This document shows, in pieces, positions 1-5,694 of a stretch of DNA of 14,656 nt. Both the position numbers and the translations under genes were made by a program. Source of the stretch: a bacterium (GTDB lineage: Bacteria > Patescibacteriota > Minisyncoccia > Phycocordibacterales > PALSA-1337); NCBI GenBank assembly GCA_030698965.1, contig JAUYLM010000066.1, positions 1 to 14,656 of the forward strand, in the 5' to 3' direction. The notes below the pieces were generated by a model, which did no database searches, was not told the DNA's origin, and saw only the letters and a list, made by a program, of their open reading frames with translations. Position 1 is the first letter of the stretch; each line of letters begins with the position of its first letter.

Positions 1-91
1 TATCCTTTCCCTCACCCTTCCCCTTCGCATGCGGACCAAAAAAGATGTAGCCGAATATGATCGCAAAAATTAAGAATCCAAGGTCGCTCAT
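1..91 (-). CDS. Small membrane protein, N-terminal part only (runs off window start)
   Basis: Reading the minus strand from the ATG at 91-89, the frame stays open to the window edge (30 codons). It encodes a short N-terminus, one hydrophobic segment (about residues 4-19, rich in F, I, L and Y), then a turn and a Lys/Gly-rich stretch (HAKGKGEGK). This looks like a single-pass membrane protein with a charged cytoplasmic tail. An AGGA sits four bases before the ATG, one of very few Shine-Dalgarno-like matches in the window, and a good promoter lies just upstream. It is divergent from the phospholipase-like gene. The family is not recognised, and with only 30 codons visible a chance open frame cannot be excluded. 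Confidence 0.45.
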   Translation of the reverse strand, partial: MSDLGFLIFAIIFGYIFFGPHAKGKGEGKD

Positions 92-101
92 ATTGTCCTT
101 T

Positions 102-130
102 ATTGTATGCTATCCTATACCCAATGACAA
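102..130 (-). promoter_or_regulatory. Promoter for the minus-strand membrane protein at 1-91
   Basis: On the minus strand, TTGTCA (130-125) is followed by a 17-base spacer and TACAAT (107-102). Both hexamers match the sigma-70 consensus at 5 of 6 positions. The predicted start of transcription lies only a few bases before the ATG at 91, so the transcript would be nearly leaderless. The -35 box overlaps the first codons of the divergent gene at 124. Confidence 0.45.
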
Positions 131-1218
131 TAAGGGAGACTAGCTGGAAAACCTACACCGCCAATCCGAAAGCCTGGAAAGCCATGCTCCAGGCCTGTGA
201 AAATGCCGAAGAAAGCATTGACCTTGAGCAGTTCATCTTCATGGCAGACGAGATCGGTAATAAATTTATTGAGGTCTGCACAAGAAAAGCCAGGGAAGGC
301 GTAAAAGTGCGCTTTCTCTGGGACGCGGCGGGAAGCTTTACCTTCTTCGGATCCTCAATGGTGGAAGACCTGAAGAACAAAGGAATAGAACTCGTTTTCT
401 TCAAGACACTCTTTCCCGGTTTCTTCACCATCCATGATTATCGATCGTGGTATTTCCGCAATCACCGCCGGACCTTGGTCATAGACGGAAAGACAGGGTT
501 CACTGGAAGCATATGCATTAGCAAGGAAATGAAAGAGTGGAGGGATACGCATGTCAAAATAGAGGGTCCTGTAGTTGAGGATATGAAAAAAGCTTTTGAA
601 AGGATGCTTGACCGCGCCCACGGAAAGCGCGTTCCGAGAAGGATACCTGAAAAAAGAAGCGGTGGGGTCGACCATGAATTTGAATATATCACCAACACCC
701 CCATGGGCAGAAATCGCCGGCTATATAATCGGATAGTAGAAGCATTGCGAAACGCTGATAAATACATTTACATCACTACTCCGTACTTCGTACCGACCCA
801 CCGAATCGCCAGGATACTGAGGCAGGCCGCTCACCATGGAGTTGACGTGAAAATCATTATTCCTGAAAAATCTGATTACCCGATAGTCGACCTTGGGGCC
901 AGGACATTTTTTCATAGCCTGCTCTGGTCTGGTGTCAAGATTTATCTGTACAAAGGAAAGATGATGCACAGCAAAACTGTTGTCGTAGACGATAAATGGG
1001 CGAGTGTCGGCACGCTCAATATAGACCACATTAGTTTGCTATATAATTTTGAAGCGAATCTCGTAACGAAGAATCGTCATTTTGCGGAGGAACTCTCTTC
1101 CCATTTTGCGCATGATCTTCAAAGCTCGCAAGAAATCACTTACGAGGAATGGAAAAATATATCCTTCGTGAAGAAGATCGTCCTTTTCTTTGTAAAGTTC
1201 ATACGAGGCTTCTTGTAG
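124..1218 (+). CDS. Phospholipase D / cardiolipin-synthase-like protein (PLD superfamily)
   Basis: A 364-residue protein with two PLD-type halves. The second half has a canonical HKD motif (H282-S-K284, D289, followed by GTLNID with N299). The first is degenerate: H114-R-R116 with D121, an Arg where Lys is usual, followed by FTGSICIS instead of the usual GGxN. Bacterial cardiolipin synthases join two phosphatidylglycerols (or PG and PE) at the membrane. This protein lacks the two N-terminal membrane helices of ClsA but ends in a hydrophobic/basic stretch (about 349-364) that could anchor it. I chose ATG 124; an in-frame TTG at 103 would add seven unlikely residues. The stop codon lies within the infC promoter. 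Substrate is uncertain: cardiolipin synthase is the best guess, another phosphodiesterase or phosphatidyltransferase is possible. Confidence 0.8.
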   Translation: MTIRETSWKTYTANPKAWKAMLQACENAEESIDLEQFIFMADEIGNKFIEVCTRKAREGVKVRFLWDAAGSFTFFGSSMVEDLKNKGIELVFFKTLFPGFFTIHDYRSWYFRNHRRTLVIDGKTGFTGSICISKEMKEWRDTHVKIEGPVVEDMKKAFERMLDRAHGKRVPRRIPEKRSGGVDHEFEYITNTPMGRNRRLYNRIVEALRNADKYIYITTPYFVPTHRIARILRQAAHHGVDVKIIIPEKSDYPIVDLGARTFFHSLLWSGVKIYLYKGKMMHSKTVVVDDKWASVGTLNIDHISLLYNFEANLVTKNRHFAEELSSHFAHDLQSSQEITYEEWKNISFVKKIVLFFVKFIRGFL

Positions 1219-1241
1219 AAAAACATAAAGTATGTTATAAA
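1213..1241 (+). promoter_or_regulatory. Promoter of infC-rpmI-rplT
   Basis: TTGTAG (1213-1218), a 17-base spacer, then TATAAA (1236-1241) preceded by TGT, which makes an extended -10 (TGnTATAAA). The predicted start near 1247-1249 gives a 5' untranslated region of only about 15-17 bases before the TTG at 1264. The -35 box covers the end of the upstream gene, including its stop codon. Confidence 0.6.
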
Positions 1242-1263
1242 TTAGATTCTAAAGACAACTACA

Positions 1264-1776
1264 TTGAGCGCCCAAAGAATACGAATAAATCATTTTATCA
1301 AATCGCCTCAGCTGCGAGTTATTACCATTGACGGAGAGAACCTTGGGGTTATCAGCCTAGAACAGGCTTTGAAGGAGGCTCATGCCAGAAACTGCGATCT
1401 TATTGAAATATCACCAAATGCCACCCCTCCAGTTGCAAAAATCATGGATTATGGTAAATTTCAATACGACGAAAAGAAGAAGCAGAAGGTAGCAAAATCC
1501 CGCACCCATACCTCGGATATCAAGAATATACAGGTTAAAATCGGTACAGGAGAGCATGATCTGGAGCTAAAAGCCAAGAAAGCCTCGGAATGGCTGAAAG
1601 ACGGCCACCGTGTTAAGATTGATCTCTTCCTAGTCGGCCGCTCCAAGTATATGGATGTGAACTTCCTCAAGGAACGCATGGACAGAGTATTCAAGCTTAT
1701 TACGGTTGATTACAAAATCGCCAGCGCTCCCCAGAAAAGCCTCAAGGGTTTGACCGCAATTATAGAAAAAAAGTAA
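1264..1776 (+). CDS. infC: Translation initiation factor IF-3
   Basis: A 170-residue IF-3, of normal length. The N-domain begins RINHFIKSPQ, matching the family's iNeqIrap start, followed by DLIEISPNATPPVAKIMDYGKF, the family signature region. The C-domain follows a Lys-rich linker (about 72-84) with the expected KIGTGEHDLELKAKKA and GRSKYMD segments. IF-3 binds the 30S subunit, keeps it apart from 50S, and checks the initiator tRNA and start codon. No in-frame ATG occurs before residue 61, so the start must be non-AUG; TTG 1264 is the best choice, with in-frame ATA codons at 1279 and 1285 as alternatives. No clear Shine-Dalgarno precedes it. First gene of the conserved infC-rpmI-rplT operon, ending one base before rpmI. 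The rare start codon suggests self-limitation by IF-3, as known for the AUU start of E. coli infC. Confidence 0.95.
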   Translation: MSAQRIRINHFIKSPQLRVITIDGENLGVISLEQALKEAHARNCDLIEISPNATPPVAKIMDYGKFQYDEKKKQKVAKSRTHTSDIKNIQVKIGTGEHDLELKAKKASEWLKDGHRVKIDLFLVGRSKYMDVNFLKERMDRVFKLITVDYKIASAPQKSLKGLTAIIEKK

Positions 1777-1777
1777 C

Positions 1778-1966
1778 ATGAAAACAAACAAATCATTCTC
1801 AAAAAGACTGAAGCTTACCAAGAACGGCAAGATTCTTAGCCGTGCGACAGGCCAGAACCATTTCAATGCCAAAGAAAGCCGACGTTCCCAGCTCCACAAA
1901 AAGAACAGCAAAGTGCCTTTCCACATGACAGGAAAAGAGAAGAGTCGCTTCCTTGTCGGTCTATAA
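1778..1966 (+). CDS. rpmI: 50S ribosomal protein L35 (bL35)
   Basis: A 62-residue basic protein beginning MKTNKSFSKRLKLTKNGKI and containing HFNAKESRRSQLHKK, a slightly diverged but clear L35 pattern. L35 sits in the large subunit near 23S rRNA domains II and V. It lies one base after the infC stop and 20 bases before rplT, in the near-universal infC-rpmI-rplT order. Translation is probably coupled to infC because no ribosome binding site fits in the gap. Confidence 0.93.
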   Translation: MKTNKSFSKRLKLTKNGKILSRATGQNHFNAKESRRSQLHKKNSKVPFHMTGKEKSRFLVGL

Positions 1967-1986
1967 TTTAATTTAAATAAAATAAC

Positions 1987-2337
1987 ATGTCACGAGTAAA
2001 GAAAGGAGTAAATGCTCTAAAAACAAGAAGGAATATACTGAAGCAGGTAAAGGGCTATCGTTTTCGCCGATCAAAGACCGAGAGAAACGCCTACGAAGCC
2101 ATCTCGCATGCCGGTACTTACGCATTCGCCCACCGCAAGGACAAGAAGGGAGACTATCGACGCCTCTGGAATGTTCGCATCAATGCCGCTCTTCGAGAGA
2201 TAAATCCTGAAAATTCCTACAGCAAGTTCATTGGCGCCCTCAAGAAGTCAAATATTTCCCTGGACAGGAAGTCATTAGCTGCACTAGCCGACGAGAATCC
2301 TGAAGCTTTCAAGAAGATAGTAGAGAAGGTTGCTTAG
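1987..2337 (+). CDS. rplT: 50S ribosomal protein L20 (bL20)
   Basis: A 116-residue protein with the L20 pattern throughout: basic N-terminal arm (MSRVKKGVNALKTRRNILKQ, then KGYRFRRSKTERNAYEAI), RRLWNVRINAALRE in the middle, and YSKFIGALKKSNISLDRKSLAALA in the globular C-domain. L20 is needed for early 50S assembly. In E. coli and Bacillus it also represses this operon by binding mRNA. Here the leader is too short for a Bacillus-type L20 leader, so any such control would have to use internal sites. The spacer before it carries ATTTAAAT (1971-1978) and no Shine-Dalgarno. Its stop overlaps the stop of the convergent RNase gene. Confidence 0.96.
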   Translation: MSRVKKGVNALKTRRNILKQVKGYRFRRSKTERNAYEAISHAGTYAFAHRKDKKGDYRRLWNVRINAALREINPENSYSKFIGALKKSNISLDRKSLAALADENPEAFKKIVEKVA

Positions 2338-3680
2338 AGTTCGTATTCCATCCCCTTCTCCGGGCAAATGGCCTGCACGCCAAGTTCATTATTTATCCTC
2401 TGCGCCAGAAAAGTCGCGGCTTTCGGCTCGCCCATTACAACAAAAACTTTTTTTACCGTGTTTTGCGCCGTAGAAACAAGCTCGACCATATGATCGCTAT
2501 CCTTATGCGAAGAGTACCCTAGAATAGATTCTATCTTAGCCCTCACTTCTATTTGCTTCCCCCCGATATTCACCTTTTTTGCGCCTTCCAAAAGATGCCG
2601 GCCGGTAGTTCCTAGTGTCTGATATCCGACCAGTAAAATCGTGCTTGACGGATCCGGCAAGTACATTCCCTCATGGTGCCTGACTCTTCCCCCTACCGAC
2701 ATTCCCGACCCGGCAATGATGATCTTAGGTCCATTCATCCTATCTATCTCCTCTGAATCTTCCCTACTCACAGTATATGAGAGTTTTGGGAAATTAAAAA
2801 TATCATCGCCGTTGCGTATTTCCTCTTGTGCCCTCCCATTGAAAAGTCCAGTGCTTGCCCGATAGACTTCTGTAACTTTGATAGCCAGAGGAGAATCTAT
2901 AAAGACTGGGATTGTAGGAATAACTTTTGACTCCACAAGCTTGTTGATTTCGTAAATAATAACCTGCGTCCTCTCCAGGGAAAAAGCCGGAATGACCAAA
3001 GTTCCTCCTTTTGAAATAGTGTCTTTTATTATCTTTTCTAGTTTCTCTTTCCTAATATCTTTTGATTCATGATTCCTATCTCCGTAGACACTCTCCATGA
3101 TCAGGTAATCAGCCCCTTCGATGGGCTCCGTATCCATGAGCAATGGGGTTGGCGAATTCCCTAAATCCCCGGTGAAAACTATCTTCTTCCCGCCAGCGGT
3201 AAACTGGAACATGCCTGATCCTAGAATATGCCCGGCATCTTTTATGTATAAGGAGAAATCTCCGAACTGAGTCTCGGCGTGATAAGGTATAGTTTTCCAA
3301 AGAAGCATTGAGTTCTTCACGTCATTCATTTCATAAATTGGCAGGATGCCGTCCTCTTTTGCAAATTTAGCCATCAGACCGGCTGCGTCTTCCAATATGA
3401 GCTCTGCGAGAGCCCTGGTCTCGGGAGTAGAGTATATTTCGCCTTTAAATCCCTCTTTTACCAATTTCGGAATGCGTCCCACATGATCAAGGTGAGCATG
3501 GGTTACAAAAAGCATGTCTATAGAGGAAGGTTCGTAGCCAAAGCTTTCACTGTTCTCTTTCATCGCTTCCCTCTCGCCTTGTATCAGCCCGCAGTCCACC
3601 AAGATCCTTGAACTTCCTGTTTCTAGGAGAAAGTTGGCTCCTGTTACGCTTCCGACTCCGCTAAAAAATGTAACTTTCAT
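2334..3680 (-). CDS. Beta-CASP metallo-beta-lactamase RNase (CPSF/Ysh1-like)
   Basis: A 448-residue protein with the complete metallo-beta-lactamase metal site: D29 (VDCG), H61-A-H63-L-D65-H66, H151 (GHILGS) and D172 (FTGDLG). The beta-CASP cap follows with ESVYGDR (E196), PAFSLERTQ (about 231-239), SGMSVGGRVRHH (about 325-336) and the C-terminal SSHKDSDH (H392). This set marks RNA-processing nucleases related to eukaryotic CPSF-73 and archaeal aCPSF, distinct from the RNase J family that has an extra C-terminal domain. It is expected to be a zinc-dependent endo/exoribonuclease in RNA maturation or decay. The start overlaps the upstream membrane-protein stop as ATGA, implying coupled translation. 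The 3' end overlaps rplT at the stop codons. Confidence 0.92.
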   Translation of the reverse strand: MKVTFFSGVGSVTGANFLLETGSSRILVDCGLIQGEREAMKENSESFGYEPSSIDMLFVTHAHLDHVGRIPKLVKEGFKGEIYSTPETRALAELILEDAAGLMAKFAKEDGILPIYEMNDVKNSMLLWKTIPYHAETQFGDFSLYIKDAGHILGSGMFQFTAGGKKIVFTGDLGNSPTPLLMDTEPIEGADYLIMESVYGDRNHESKDIRKEKLEKIIKDTISKGGTLVIPAFSLERTQVIIYEINKLVESKVIPTIPVFIDSPLAIKVTEVYRASTGLFNGRAQEEIRNGDDIFNFPKLSYTVSREDSEEIDRMNGPKIIIAGSGMSVGGRVRHHEGMYLPDPSSTILLVGYQTLGTTGRHLLEGAKKVNIGGKQIEVRAKIESILGYSSHKDSDHMVELVSTAQNTVKKVFVVMGEPKAATFLAQRINNELGVQAICPEKGMEYEL

Positions 3681-4057
3681 TTACTATTATTTTTTCTTAA
3701 AAAAAAGCAGGCGATAACGGCTCCCAGAGTATCGTTGAACAGGTCCTTCACAGCATCAAAGTAATAAGCTCTGGTTCCCACAGGAGCTCCGGCGATATCA
3801 TAATAGGCCTCAAAAGCCTCCCAGAAAAAACCAGCAATGAAAACCAGGATGATCACGGTCCAAAAAGAAGGCCTTTGGATCTTGGAAAAAGTGAAAAGTG
3901 TCGCGTATACAGACAAGGCGATGCCGATTCCCCCAAGGATGTGCATGCCTATATCGTAGCCAGGATATCGCACGTAAAGAGAATATTTGCTGGCAATAAA
4001 ATGAGCGACGGCGAGAAGAATTACGAGTAGCAGGGCAGGAATGTATATTTTATTCAT
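3677..4057 (-). CDS. Small four-helix membrane protein, YjdF/DUF2238- or VanZ-like
   Basis: A 126-residue protein with about four hydrophobic segments (roughly 5-22, 38-58, 66-84, 107-120). Conserved-looking polar residues lie at membrane edges: D35 and H39 (DIGMHILGG), W79-E80 and E83 (FFWEAFEAYYD), and D101, D105, D109 (DAVKDLFNDTLGA). The H-GG, WE-xx-E and D-xxx-D-xx-GA spacing is reminiscent of YjdF/DUF2238 and VanZ-like membrane proteins, whose biochemical activity is poorly known. The assignment is pattern recognition only. It has its own promoter at 4091-4118 and is followed by the beta-CASP RNase with an ATGA overlap, so the two are co-transcribed and probably translationally coupled. 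I cannot name a shared function for the pair. Confidence 0.7.
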   Translation of the reverse strand: MNKIYIPALLLVILLAVAHFIASKYSLYVRYPGYDIGMHILGGIGIALSVYATLFTFSKIQRPSFWTVIILVFIAGFFWEAFEAYYDIAGAPVGTRAYYFDAVKDLFNDTLGAVIACFFLRKNNSK

Positions 4058-4090
4058 GCAGTTTTATTTATGCAGTTGATTTATAAAAGC

Positions 4091-4118
4091 ATTATAACAA
4101 AAATGCCTGCTCCATCAA
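4091..4118 (-). promoter_or_regulatory. Extended -10 promoter for the membrane protein / RNase pair
   Basis: On the minus strand: TTGATG (4118-4113), 16-base spacer, perfect TATAAT (4096-4091) preceded by TGT, which completes an extended -10. The predicted start is near 4084, leaving about 27 bases of AT-rich leader before the ATG at 4057. The whole promoter lies inside the terminator hairpin and U-tract of the upstream RNA gene. Confidence 0.65.
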
Positions 4119-4127
4119 AGCAGACAT
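4099..4127 (-). terminator. Intrinsic terminator of the 4136-4253 RNA
   Basis: Minus-strand 4127-4119 (ATGTCTGCT) pairs with 4111-4103 (AGCAGGCAT): nine pairs including one G-U, with a 7-base loop. A run of five T (4103-4099) follows. It lies 9 bases downstream of the closing helix of the structured RNA. It would also stop transcription coming from ndk. Confidence 0.75.
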
Positions 4128-4135
4128 CCTCATTA

Positions 4136-4253
4136 GGTCATTGAAGTATTACAACCTAGGTATTAGCTAGGTGGGTTCTCTATGACTGCGCCAAGGCGCA
4201 GCACACCTCGAGATCCCAAATGAAAAGTTATAGGGTTAATACTTCAGTGACCT
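4136..4253 (-). ncRNA. Structured small RNA of unknown family (6S-like topology)
   Basis: About 117 nt, minus strand, with its own promoter and terminator. Closing helix P1 joins 4252-4237 to 4151-4136, with 15 of 16 positions Watson-Crick and one C-A mismatch. Inside, P2 joins 4217-4210 (GGGATCTC) to 4180-4173 (GAGAACCC, one A-A mismatch) and is capped by a six-pair GC hairpin with a CUUG tetraloop (4201-4186). P3 is a six-pair hairpin (4172-4154) directly abutting P2. A 19-base pyrimidine/A-rich strand (4236-4218) is unpaired. A long closing helix, a single-stranded 5' side of a central bubble, an apical stem-loop and a hairpin in the 3' side of the bubble is the topology of 6S RNA, which sequesters RNA polymerase. 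The length is short for that family, and I see no primary-sequence match to it or to 5S, SRP, tmRNA or RNase P RNA. The existence of an RNA is well supported; its identity is not. Confidence 0.7.
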
Positions 4254-4259
4254 GTCTTT

Positions 4260-4287
4260 ATTATAAACCCCTAACCCACGAATACAA
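4260..4287 (-). promoter_or_regulatory. Promoter of the 4136-4253 RNA
   Basis: Minus strand: TTGTAT (4287-4282), 16-base spacer, perfect TATAAT (4265-4260). Initiation about seven bases downstream falls at 4253-4252, exactly where the closing helix of the RNA begins. That agreement between two independent signals supports both. Confidence 0.7.
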
Positions 4288-4307
4288 GCGCAAAAATCAA
4301 TACGAAA

Positions 4308-4913
4308 CTATTCTTCAATTCCGTCGATATTGACATCGTACAATATCTTTTCCTGCACATGCCGGTACTTTATGATTTCCTGCTCGGAAAACCAGTGTCC
4401 GACCTCTGCTTCCGCTTCTTTGACGGATCCGGAAGCATGCACGAGATTCCTGATGGACCTAAGGTCATCGTCGGCCATCTTGTATGAATCAAGGACGAAA
4501 TCCCCTCTTATGGTTCCCACATCAGACATCACGGGCTCGGTGCTCCCGGTCAGCTTCCTGACAACCGCCACTGCATGAGCCCCTTCCCAAACCATAGCCA
4601 CTATCGGCCCGCTTGTATAGTAGATTTTCAGCTTCTCCAGGATGAAGCTCGCGACCTCGATCGGATCATTATGAGTATTGGTAAGCCCCTTATCCTTATA
4701 TGCCTTCAGATTTTTCTCCCCGGTCTTCAGCTTCCATTCCGGATCCAATGTATAGAATTCTTCTATAAATTCCCTGGTAACCACAATCATCTTCATTGCG
4801 ATCAGCTTGAGACCGACCCTTTCATAACGACCTATTATTTCACCAATCAGACTTCTCTGCACCCCGTCTGGCTTTATCAAAACCAGCGTACTTTCGTTTT
4901 TTGGATGATTCAT
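4308..4913 (-). CDS. ndk: Nucleoside diphosphate kinase, long form with insertion
   Basis: Transfers the gamma-phosphate from ATP to other NDPs through a phospho-histidine. Seen: N-terminal LVLIKPDGVQR (K14), SGPIVAMVWEG (101-111), VGTIRGDF (132-139) and NLVHASGS with the catalytic H159. The protein has 201 residues against about 140 for typical bacterial NDKs. Extra sequence of about 45 residues lies between EEFY (54) and YYTSGP (99), about ten residues lie between IRGDF and RNLVH, and the C-terminus is extended. The usual HGSDS is HASGS here. It is the last gene of the minus-strand spc cluster, 7 bases after map, and is followed by the RNA locus whose terminator would end the transcript. 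Confidence 0.93.
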   Translation of the reverse strand: MNHPKNESTLVLIKPDGVQRSLIGEIIGRYERVGLKLIAMKMIVVTREFIEEFYTLDPEWKLKTGEKNLKAYKDKGLTNTHNDPIEVASFILEKLKIYYTSGPIVAMVWEGAHAVAVVRKLTGSTEPVMSDVGTIRGDFVLDSYKMADDDLRSIRNLVHASGSVKEAEAEVGHWFSEQEIIKYRHVQEKILYDVNIDGIEE

Positions 4914-4920
4914 GCCGGTA

Positions 4921-5694
4921 TTATACCAAAGTTAGTATCTCCGCGTCACCTTTTGTGATAAGGACCGTGTGTTCGAAATGCGCGCTTGGCTTTCCATCTT
5001 TCGTCCTGTATGTATACCCATCTTTTTTATCAAAAACAACATAATGGGAACCGAGGTTGAACATAGGCTCTATTGCTATCACTGTTCCAGGCTTCAGAAC
5101 CTCTCCCTTCCCGGGTTCGCCGTAATTGGGAACGAACGGTTCTTCATGGACATGGTACCCCACTCCATGCCCGGCCAGATCCTCCACCACACCATAACCT
5201 TTGGATATCCCGATAAGTTCAATGGCCGCACTGATATCCCCGACCTTATTTCCGCCTTTCGCCGTTTTTATTCCAGCCATCATAGCCTCCCTTGTCCCGG
5301 ACAATAGATCCTCAAGTTCCTTAGAAATTTTTCCCACAGGTACCGTAACCGCCATGTCAGTGATCAGTCCTTTATGCGTAAGGGCAAAATCAAGGCCAAC
5401 GATATCCCCTTCTTCCAGAGTTCTGGGGTTTTCATTTGGTATTCCGTGTACCACCTCATCATTTATGGAAACGCATATGGTCGCGGGATATGGTCGCGTT
5501 GCTCCGTGAGGCTTATAGTCTAGAATAGATGCTTTGTCGCCCTTCTCTCCGATCATCTTTCGTACGGCTTCGTCAATCTCAGATGTTTTCAAACCCGGCC
5601 GAACTATTGAGATCAGTTTATTCATAATCTCCGCATGCCTCTTGCCTCCCTCGCGCAGTATGGCAATATCCTCCTTGGTTTTTATCTTTATCAT
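4921..5694 (-). CDS. map: Methionine aminopeptidase, type I
   Basis: Removes the initiator Met from nascent proteins when the second residue is small. All five metal ligands are visible: D102 (GLDFA), D113 (ITDMAVT), H176 (GHGVG), E209 (AIEPM) and E241 (FEHTVL). The substrate-contacting H83 is in VVHGIP. At 257 residues it is a normal type I enzyme without an N-terminal extension. The ATG overlaps the adk stop as ATGA, so translation is likely coupled. secY-adk-map is the classic arrangement, but infA and rpmJ, which often come next, are replaced here by ndk. Confidence 0.96.
   Translation of the reverse strand: MIKIKTKEDIAILREGGKRHAEIMNKLISIVRPGLKTSEIDEAVRKMIGEKGDKASILDYKPHGATRPYPATICVSINDEVVHGIPNENPRTLEEGDIVGLDFALTHKGLITDMAVTVPVGKISKELEDLLSGTREAMMAGIKTAKGGNKVGDISAAIELIGISKGYGVVEDLAGHGVGYHVHEEPFVPNYGEPGKGEVLKPGTVIAIEPMFNLGSHYVVFDKKDGYTYRTKDGKPSAHFEHTVLITKGDAEILTLV

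Noticed and set aside
103..123. Upstream TTG start for the phospholipase-like gene
   Set aside because: It adds seven residues with no similarity, and ATG 124 gives a cleaner N-terminus.
4136..4253. 5S rRNA, because the length (about 117 nt) and terminal helix fit
   Set aside because: Neither strand has the conserved 5S loop B/C sequences (CCGAAC, AAGTTAAG or GTGAAAC types), and the internal helices are arranged differently.
4136..4253. Bacterial SRP (4.5S) RNA
   Set aside because: No GGAAGCAGC-type SRP domain IV motif or GNAR tetraloop on either strand; the apical loop is CUUG.
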